Below the pieces are notes generated by a model, which saw only the letters and a program-made list of their open reading frames with translations, made no database searches and was not told the DNA's origin. A stretch of 9,733 nt of DNA, taken from positions 1-9,733 of the forward strand of contig JAOZNS010000094.1 of assembly GCA_029933635.1 (NCBI GenBank), read 5' to 3'. Positions 1 through 4,441 of the stretch are shown here, piece after piece. Source of the DNA: Candidatus Zixiibacteriota bacterium (GTDB lineage: Bacteria > Zixibacteria > MSB-5A5 > SM1-73). The translations under genes were made by a program, and so were the position numbers. Every line of letters begins with the position of its first letter. The first letter of the stretch is position 1.

Positions 1-1
1 G

Positions 2-283
2 GGGCAGAACTGGCCTAATCCCTTCAACTCCACCACCGTTATTCGTTACTCGTTGATCGTAGATCGTCCCCACCGCACCACCCTGAAGGTCTACAACATC
101 TTAGGGAAGGAGGTGAGAACGCTGGTGGATAAACGGCAGAAAGGAGGGAGATATGAGGTGAGCTGGGATGGGAGAGACAACCAGGGCAAGGAGGTTGCCA
201 GTGGGGTATACATCTGTAAGCTGAAAGCTGAAAGCCGAAAGCTGAAAGCCGAAATGACCAGGAAGATGGTGTTGATTAGGTGA
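2..283 (+). CDS. C-terminal sorting domain of a secreted protein (5' end outside window)
   Basis: The reading frame is open from base 2 to TGA at 281-283, so only the last 93 residues are seen and the passenger domain lies upstream. The visible part begins GQNWPNPFNSTTVIRYSL, followed by LKVYNILGKEVRTLV and VASGVYICKLKAE, and ends KMVLIR. This is the order of the type IX secretion C-terminal (Por/TIGR04183, FlgD-like Ig) domain, which in known systems targets proteins across the outer membrane. Trp replaces the usual Tyr of the NYPNPFN motif. Two oddities are visible. The segment IVDR between the first two strands is encoded by the CGTAGATCGT repeat (58-67). The penultimate strand is followed by LKAESRKLKAE, encoded by a 7-base tandem repeat. 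An internal TTG at 53 is not a credible start. The identity of the full protein cannot be told. Confidence 0.9.
   Translation, partial: GQNWPNPFNSTTVIRYSLIVDRPHRTTLKVYNILGKEVRTLVDKRQKGGRYEVSWDGRDNQGKEVASGVYICKLKAESRKLKAEMTRKMVLIR
219..253 (+). repeat. Five tandem 7-base units (AGCYGAA) inside the coding region
   Basis: The units AGCTGAA, AGCTGAA, AGCCGAA, AGCTGAA and AGCCGAA follow one another without interruption, 30 bases before the stop codon of the first gene. Seven is not a multiple of three, so gain or loss of one unit changes the frame of the terminal residues MTRKMVLIR. Loss of one unit brings TGA at 255-257 into frame. Gain of one brings TAG at 277-279 into frame after seven altered residues. 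Confidence 0.9.
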
Positions 284-412
284 AGGGGTCGTAGATCGTT
301 GCTCGTCTATCGTAGATCGTGGATCGTGCTCGTAGATCGTTGTTCGTAGATCGGGGCGTTGGTGCTTATTAGGTGAAGAGGTCGTAGATCGTTGTTCGTC
401 TATCGTAGATCG
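275..412 (+). repeat. CGTAGATCG tract with a 45-base direct duplication
   Basis: The 9-mer CGTAGATCG begins at 290, 311, 331, 345, 383 and 404, all on the + strand, linked by TTGYTCGTCTAT-like and TGCT spacers. Bases 275-319 recur at 368-412 with two mismatches. The duplicated piece starts with ATTAGGTGA, the last two codons and stop of the preceding gene, so the 3' end of that gene was copied along with the repeat. No CRISPR-like regular spacing is present, and no transcript or protein is evident. Confidence 0.85.
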
Positions 413-435
413 GGACAAAGCCTTCTATCTTCAGT

Positions 436-478
436 CCACAAGACAAGCGTCAGAATCGGGGTTCTGACGCCTCTGTGG
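436..478. repeat. Palindrome family A, copy 1 (GCGTCAGAA hairpin)
   Basis: GCGTCAGAA (447-455) and TTCTGACGC (462-470) form a perfect 9-base stem around the 6-base loop TCGGGG. Outside it, CCACA (436-440) faces TGTGG (474-478), an interrupted outer stem. The same hairpin recurs at 846-875. It resembles REP-type extragenic palindromes. There is no T-run after it, so it is not a clear terminator. Confidence 0.8.
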
Positions 479-481
479 GAA

Positions 482-504
482 CTGTCAGGGCAGAGCCCTG
501 ACAG
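482..504. repeat. Palindrome family B, copy 1 (CTGTCAGGGC hairpin)
   Basis: CTGTCAGGGC (482-491) and GCCCTGACAG (495-504) pair perfectly around the loop AGA, followed by CACAGTCAAA. Related copies lie at 590-617 (decayed), 755-778 and 891-914 (loop AGGA). It lies four bases after the TGTGG outer arm of the family A hairpin, the same A-then-B order seen at 846-914. Confidence 0.85.
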
Positions 505-527
505 CACAGTCAAACCCAGAAACAAAC

Positions 528-557
528 CGCAGATGAACGCAGATTTCCACAGATGGT
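528..557 (+). repeat. Short CGCAGAT/CACAGAT tandem repeat
   Basis: Three successive units of 10-11 bases carry CGCAGAT, CGCAGAT and CACAGAT (CCGCAGATGAA, CGCAGATTTC, CACAGATGG). Words of this kind recur in intergenic DNA of many environmental bacteria, as far as I recall. No function is known to me. Confidence 0.6.
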
Positions 558-589
558 TAAGGAGTTTTCAAGGATGTGGGTAGAAGGGT

Positions 590-622
590 CTGTCAGGGCG
601 AAGCCTTGTGGGCACAGTCAAA
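590..622. repeat. Decayed copy of palindrome family B
   Basis: The left arm CTGTCAGGGC (590-599) is intact, but the right side reads GCCTTGTGGGCACAG instead of GCCCTGACAGCACAG, so the hairpin can no longer form fully. The downstream flank CACAGTCAAA matches that of copy 1 at 482-504, showing that the two descend from one larger unit. Confidence 0.65.
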
Positions 623-660
623 GCTGGAAGGAGGTGATGGAATGGCACAGAGGAGAGCAC

Positions 661-687
661 AAACTTTAACAGGAGGCAGAGATGTGA
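661..687 (+). promoter_or_regulatory. Ribosome-binding leader with ATG immediately followed by TGA
   Basis: AAACTTTAACAGGAGG (661-676) carries a strong Shine-Dalgarno sequence followed by ATG at 682-684 and TGA at 685-687. Nearly the same leader occurs at 6921-6950 (ATG then TAG) and at 6986-7011, where it drives the lyase gene. This copy is either the remnant of a lost gene's start, with the coding part replaced by repeats, or a start-stop leader. It is too far from 939 (about 250 bases) to act on that gene's initiation directly. Confidence 0.55.
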
Positions 688-722
688 GCTAAAAATGAGT
701 TTGGGGTCTGAGATTATGGAAC

Positions 723-742
723 GGGTCGGATGAATCCGACCC
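723..742. repeat. Palindrome family C (GGGTCGGAT hairpin)
   Basis: GGGTCGGAT (723-731) and ATCCGACCC (734-742) form a perfect 9-base stem with only GA between them, followed by CTACAAGAG. It is a third extragenic palindrome, unrelated in sequence to A and B but directly adjoining the B copy at 755-778. Confidence 0.8.
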
Positions 743-744
743 CT

Positions 745-782
745 ACAAGAGTTTCTGTCAGGGCAGGAGCCCTGACAGCACG
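745..782 (+). repeat. 38-base perfect direct repeat containing palindrome B, copy 2
   Basis: Bases 745-782 are identical to 881-918. The unit is ACAAGAGTTT, then the B hairpin (755-764 paired with 769-778, loop AGGA), then CACG. The exact match across the non-palindromic flank shows a recent duplication of a defined unit, larger than the hairpin itself. Confidence 0.9.
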
Positions 783-788
783 GGAAAG

Positions 789-841
789 GTAGCCGCAACC
801 TCGTAGGTGGCGAAGGAACGCAGACTGAAGTCTGCGGCTAC
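789..841. repeat. Nested palindrome family D (GTAGCCGCA ... TGCGGCTAC)
   Basis: GTAGCCGCA (789-797) is the exact inverse of TGCGGCTAC (833-841). Inside, CGCAGACT (819-826) pairs with AGTCTGCG (829-836) around GA, and ACCT (798-801) pairs with AGGT (805-808) around CGT. The element is thus two small hairpins enclosed in 9-base terminal inverted repeats. The inner and outer pairings compete. It is compatible with a REP doublet. Confidence 0.75.
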
Positions 842-845
842 GGTG

Positions 846-875
846 GAGGCGTCAGAATCGGGGTTCTGACGCCTC
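846..875. repeat. Palindrome family A, copy 2
   Basis: GAGGCGTCAGAA (846-857) pairs perfectly with TTCTGACGCCTC (864-875), with the loop TCGGGG. The core is identical to the copy at 447-470, and here the stem is 12 bases because the outer bases also match. CTGTGG follows, as in copy 1. Confidence 0.85.
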
Positions 876-880
876 TGTGG

Positions 881-918
881 ACAAGAGTTTCTGTCAGGGC
901 AGGAGCCCTGACAGCACG
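881..918 (+). repeat. 38-base perfect direct repeat containing palindrome B, copy 3
   Basis: This is the second copy of the unit at 745-782. The hairpin arms are 891-900 and 905-914. It ends seven bases before the ribosome-binding site of the gene at 939, so in an mRNA covering this region the hairpin would sit just upstream of the initiation site. Confidence 0.9.
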
Positions 919-925
919 AAGCACG

Positions 926-933
926 AAAGGAGG
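926..933 (+). promoter_or_regulatory. Ribosome-binding site of the 939 gene
   Basis: AAAGGAGG lies five bases before ATG at 939 and fixes that start. The B hairpin (891-914) lies 11 bases upstream of it. Confidence 0.8.
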
Positions 934-938
934 GTAAA

Positions 939-3900
939 ATGGGACGGTTGAACTTCAAAAAATTGGGTCTGCTCATTATCCTGCTGGGGCTGGTTTGGGC
1001 CTCAGGTGTTTTGGGGCAGACCATAGAGGGGTTTCCCAAAGTCATCTACACTGATCCCTACTGGGTTCAGGTGGCCATTGAGGATTGGTGGCATCACTGG
1101 GAGAATCCTGGTGAGATAAACTTTGAGAACTACTGGGGGCAGATTGATAGCTGTGGGATAAACTTGGACGCCACTTGGGGGGATGAGCTAAGTCTGAACA
1201 ACTCCTTTGGGGTCAAGATATTAAATCAGAACCTCTTCCAGGTGGTTGATGATAACTTCCCCTGGACTGATCCATATGCCCTTAAGCCAAATACCGCATC
1301 GGTTTTCCTTTTCGCCGATGGACTGCGGAATTTGTACGATGTGCCAGGTACGACATTTACATCTCCTCCAGCGACAGGGGAACAATATGAAGATCCACCC
1401 CTTTCTGGCCACTATGTCTACCGGGCCCTGGTTGACCAAGACACTGCGGGGCCTCTGCTGGAGGGGACATTTGACCAGTGTGACCAGTTCAGGTATAGGC
1501 CCTACTATGTCACCTTCCGGATGAAGATGGTGGGGGACAACCTTGAGCATATTAAGGTGGCTGAAGCTAAGCTCTGGTGTACAAGGGCCTCTGCATTGGA
1601 GGATGACCCCCATTCCCAACTACTATACTCTGAACCTGACACGGGAGTAACCCAAACAGAGCTAGTTACCATCCCCATCTATGCGGATGACTTTCAATCT
1701 CCCGGCTCATACGAGGATATAACCTTATCTAATAGGGTTATCCTCCAAAATAGTGCCTATAAGACCCATCTGGTCCTTGACTGGCTGGATGAGAGGGATT
1801 TGTATGTTGACAATGTACTAGTCCGGGATATCTATTACTATTACACATTTGAATACAACGGCGGAGGCCAGTATGACCAAGTCATCAAGGATTCCCTCCA
1901 TGCTGCCTTCGACATAAACCCAAACGCAAACTTCCGCTGGTATAAGGACGAACCTCGCCCCAATATGCTCAAAAGCTTCCGGTATGTGGACAGCCTGGCC
2001 AGGGAGGCAGGGACTGTGTCCCTCAATTGTTACTATCCTTCCTCCAATGGTAATGCTTATGTTAATTTCATTGAACAACTCCAACCGCAGGAGTTTATCA
2101 CTGGATACTACCCCATCTGGGCAAACACCGACTCTTCATCATCATCAGAAGACCCGTATAGCCGAACTATTCAGGATGCCTGGGACGAGATGATTTCCCT
2201 GAAGATGAGGAAAGCCATCCTGGCTGCCAATGGCGATCCGGGTGACCTCGATGATGATATACCCTTCTGGATGACGATTCAGACCTGTGATTATTGGTAT
2301 AAAGGGCATCAGTGGAGACACCCCACGGCGAATGAAATTAAGGCTGAAATCTACCTTTCCTTATGTTATGGGGCTAAGGGGATTATGTATTTCGTTTACC
2401 CCACCATAGATACCCGGAAGTATCAGGGTTCCTATTATGGGGCGAAATTCGGCGGCTTGGTAGATCTGGTAGATGCCAACGGCCAGCCTACATCTGATCC
2501 GACAATCGGCCATTTTGTGCCCAACTACAAGTGGTATGTGGTGCGGGATATGAATGCTGTGCTGGATTCCTTGAATCCGGTTATCCAAGGGCTCACCTGG
2601 GTGGATGCCGGTAAGTGGGATGAGGTGAGTAGCCTTACGGGGAGCTATATCACATCGGTGACCAGCGATAGGTTCCCGCAGGATTCTGTCTGGGTGGAGG
2701 TAGGCCTCTTCCACGATGACCTCTATGACTACTTTATGTTAGTCAACCGCCGTTGCCTCTCCACCGAGACCCAGCAGGTGACCGTGGAGCTCTCTAAATC
2801 CGGCCTCTGGGCGATAAAGGATATGTATTCCGGGGAGGAGAGCTGGCTGACCAGCAGTGAGGGGGTGATGAGTTTTAGCACCACCTTAGGGCCGGGAGAG
2901 GGAAAGCTCTTTCGGCTGAGGGAAGGGTTCTCCGGGCCAGTTCTTACCGACCAGGCCTGGGAGGGTTTGATTGGTATCTCAGGGGACATCACAGTTCCGG
3001 ACAGCGTGACCCTCACCATCAATCCAGGCACAGCCCTCAAGTTTGCCCCTGGAGGTGACAACCAGGCAGGAGGGGTGGATACAGCAAGGTGTGAGCTCAT
3101 AGTTGAGGGGAGCTTATCGGTGCAGGGGACGAAGTCCCAGCCGGTGAGCTTTAGCTCCTTCTCCTCAAATCAGGGGGATTGGTGGGGGATAAGGTTCAAG
3201 GAAGGGAGTTGGGGTGAGCTCAGGCATACCGTAGTTGAATATGGCTATTGTGGGATCTTAGCCGACTCCGGTAGCACAGTAACCATAGACAGTTGCACCA
3301 TCCAGAAGAACGAGGTCTATGGGATCAGGTGCGAGCATACCGATGGGGCTACTACCATCTCCGGCAACAGGATTTGGAACAACGGGGTCTACGGGGTATG
3401 GACTGAGCACTGCTCACCTGATATCCTGGATAATTTGATCAACGGCAGCAGGTATGGGATAAAGGCAAGCTATGCCGGCTCTGATATGCTGATTAAGGGG
3501 AACAGCATAGACAATGCCTCCATCCAACCAAAGGATCAGCCCCCTTATGACAACTATGTGGGGATCAGCCTGCAGAACTCTTCCCCCCTCATCTTGGATA
3601 ACGAGATTGGGGGTGGGAAAGGGCTCTCTGGCCTCTCCTGTTCCTCTGGTTCCAATCCAGAGGTGAGAAGCTGCATAATAGATGCTCGGTGCAAGAAGGG
3701 CATCTCCTGCTATGATGGCTCCAGCCCTACGGTAGACTCCACTCAGGTTCACTCCTACACAGAGAGGGGCATCTACTGTTATCAGTCCAGCTACCCGCGG
3801 TTAGGGGACACAGGGATAGAGGGCAGTGGAGGCAACAGCATCTCCAGCCGGGATGGTGGCTATGAGGTCTGGTGTGAGGAGAACCTCCAGCCGGTGATGG

Positions 3901-4349
3901 CGGAGTCCTGCTGGTGGGGGATGGCCATTCCCGATCCCTCCCGTTTCCATGGTGCTGTTGACTGGTTGCCCTGCTTAGACCACGACCCATTTGGGGAGGT
4001 AGGGGTAGAGGATGGTCCAAAGGAGGGGCTACCCACCAGGTTTACCCTTTTCCAGAACTATCCCAACCCGTTTAACCCCACTACCCTTATTCGTTACTCG
4101 TTGCTCGTAGATCGTCAAGGGGAGTCAGGGGACGGGGGTTCACGAGCACGAACTACGAGCACGAGTTACGTTAGTTTAAAGGTTTACAATGTGTTGGGGG
4201 AGTTGATGGAGACCTTAGTGGATGAAAGGCAAAGGGCCGGCTCATACAGGGTTAGGTGGGATGCGAGCAAGGTGGCCAGTGGAATTTATTTTTGCACTCT
4301 CAAAGCAGGAGGTTATCGGCAGACGATTAAGATGGTGGTGATGAAGTAG
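939..4349 (+). CDS. Secreted glycoside-hydrolase-like protein with beta-helix and C-terminal sorting domain
   Basis: The protein has 1136 residues. Residues 1-26 are a signal peptide: Lys-Lys, then a leucine-rich core, then VLG before Q27. Residues about 130-300 look like a carbohydrate-binding jelly roll ending DLYVDNVLVRD. Residues about 310-600 resemble a clan-A-type glycosidase barrel, with DEP at 337-339 (Glu338 a candidate catalytic acid) and EIYLSLCYGAKGIMYF at 470-485. Residues about 610-665 form the beta-domain usual after such barrels (LGPGEGKLFRL). From 680 to about 985 runs a right-handed parallel beta-helix with short turns such as TIDSCTIQKNEVYGI, a fold common in polysaccharide-binding or -degrading proteins. 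Residues 1035-1136 are the NYPNPFNPTT sorting domain. The family and substrate cannot be assigned, and I could not identify the second catalytic acid. The sorting domain carries a 17-residue insertion (about 1056-1073) made by a palindromic repeat. Part of the helix is shared almost identically with the lyase at 7009. Confidence 0.93.
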   Translation: MGRLNFKKLGLLIILLGLVWASGVLGQTIEGFPKVIYTDPYWVQVAIEDWWHHWENPGEINFENYWGQIDSCGINLDATWGDELSLNNSFGVKILNQNLFQVVDDNFPWTDPYALKPNTASVFLFADGLRNLYDVPGTTFTSPPATGEQYEDPPLSGHYVYRALVDQDTAGPLLEGTFDQCDQFRYRPYYVTFRMKMVGDNLEHIKVAEAKLWCTRASALEDDPHSQLLYSEPDTGVTQTELVTIPIYADDFQSPGSYEDITLSNRVILQNSAYKTHLVLDWLDERDLYVDNVLVRDIYYYYTFEYNGGGQYDQVIKDSLHAAFDINPNANFRWYKDEPRPNMLKSFRYVDSLAREAGTVSLNCYYPSSNGNAYVNFIEQLQPQEFITGYYPIWANTDSSSSSEDPYSRTIQDAWDEMISLKMRKAILAANGDPGDLDDDIPFWMTIQTCDYWYKGHQWRHPTANEIKAEIYLSLCYGAKGIMYFVYPTIDTRKYQGSYYGAKFGGLVDLVDANGQPTSDPTIGHFVPNYKWYVVRDMNAVLDSLNPVIQGLTWVDAGKWDEVSSLTGSYITSVTSDRFPQDSVWVEVGLFHDDLYDYFMLVNRRCLSTETQQVTVELSKSGLWAIKDMYSGEESWLTSSEGVMSFSTTLGPGEGKLFRLREGFSGPVLTDQAWEGLIGISGDITVPDSVTLTINPGTALKFAPGGDNQAGGVDTARCELIVEGSLSVQGTKSQPVSFSSFSSNQGDWWGIRFKEGSWGELRHTVVEYGYCGILADSGSTVTIDSCTIQKNEVYGIRCEHTDGATTISGNRIWNNGVYGVWTEHCSPDILDNLINGSRYGIKASYAGSDMLIKGNSIDNASIQPKDQPPYDNYVGISLQNSSPLILDNEIGGGKGLSGLSCSSGSNPEVRSCIIDARCKKGISCYDGSSPTVDSTQVHSYTERGIYCYQSSYPRLGDTGIEGSGGNSISSRDGGYEVWCEENLQPVMAESCWWGMAIPDPSRFHGAVDWLPCLDHDPFGEVGVEDGPKEGLPTRFTLFQNYPNPFNPTTLIRYSLLVDRQGESGDGGSRARTTSTSYVSLKVYNVLGELMETLVDERQRAGSYRVRWDASKVASGIYFCTLKAGGYRQTIKMVVMK
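3174..3327 (+). repeat. 154-base beta-helix block shared with the 7009 gene
   Basis: The block aligns without gaps to 9580-9733 with three differences (3230, one in the Ile/Val codon near 3254, one in a Gly codon). Two of the differences are silent. Immediately upstream the two genes fall to roughly 60% protein identity, so the match has a sharp left edge. The right edge lies beyond the window. Confidence 0.9.
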
Positions 4350-4363
4350 AAGGCCGTAGATCG
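4091..4363 (+). repeat. Sorting-domain cassette, copy 1 (matches 6421-6693)
   Basis: These 273 bases align without gaps to 6421-6693, with about 17 mismatches by hand count (about 94% identity). They cover the sorting domain from RYSL to the stop codon plus 14 bases beyond it. Nine of the mismatches cluster in the AGSYRVR/VGRYRVR stretch (about 4234-4257). The passenger domains upstream are unrelated. Confidence 0.9.
4092..4170. repeat. Palindromic repeat inserted in frame within the sorting domain, copy 1
   Basis: The left arm (4092-4115) contains TACTCGTTGCTCGTAGATCG. The right arm (4148-4170) is its near inverse, containing CTACGAGCACGAGTTACG. Pairing covers about 23 bases with two mismatches and one bulge, around a G-rich loop. 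Translated, it gives LVDRQGESGDGGSRARTTST between strand one (IRYSL) and strand two (YVSLKVYN), where family members usually have only about seven residues. Confidence 0.85.
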
Positions 4364-4374
4364 TTACTCGTAGC
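4355..4374 (+). repeat. CGTAGATCGTTACTCGTAGC repeat after the stop codon
   Basis: CGTAGATCG begins five bases after the TAG at 4347-4349. Together with the copy at 4106 inside the gene it brackets the sorting-domain cassette as a direct repeat, 249 bases apart. Confidence 0.85.
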
Positions 4375-4390
4375 TTCTAAGAAAGGAAAT

Positions 4391-4426
4391 AACTCAACGA
4401 ACTGAGTGAACTCAAAGAACTCTATA
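4391..4426 (+). repeat. Four 9-base tandem units (AACTCAANG-like)
   Basis: AACTCAACG, AACTGAGTG, AACTCAAAG and AACTCTATA follow one another just before the ribosome-binding site of the next gene. A weaker set of three such units lies at 6752-6778, also after a CGTAGATCG tract. The GTG within it (4406) is in frame with the gene but is part of the repeat, so it is a poor start candidate. Confidence 0.7.
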
Positions 4427-4428
4427 CC

Positions 4429-4434
4429 GGAGGG
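4429..4434 (+). promoter_or_regulatory. Ribosome-binding site of the 4442 gene
   Basis: GGAGGG is seven bases before ATG at 4442. It decides for that start over the in-frame GTG at 4406, which has no comparable site and would put a charged repeat-derived dozen residues before the signal peptide. Confidence 0.75.
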
Positions 4435-4441
4435 TAGGAAG

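Noticed and set aside
290..412. Possible CRISPR array
   Set aside because: The repeated words are 9-20 bases at irregular distances (14-38 bases), the spacers are themselves made of repeat words, and the units also occur inside genes. No leader or cas gene is seen.
101..418. Minus-strand reading frame of 105 residues
   Set aside because: It is rich in repeated RSTIDEQRSTT words that are only the reverse reading of the CGTAGATCG tract. It overlaps the real sorting domain and has no ribosome-binding site or family resemblance.
568..1045. Minus-strand reading frames of 76 and 95 residues across the palindrome region
   Set aside because: Their codons are made of the hairpin repeats (CQGSCPDRNSC recurs because the repeat does). 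There is no conserved domain or initiation signal.
4406..4441. Upstream GTG start for the propeller gene
   Set aside because: The GTG is part of a 9-base tandem repeat. ATG 4442 has GGAGGG at seven bases and begins a proper signal peptide.
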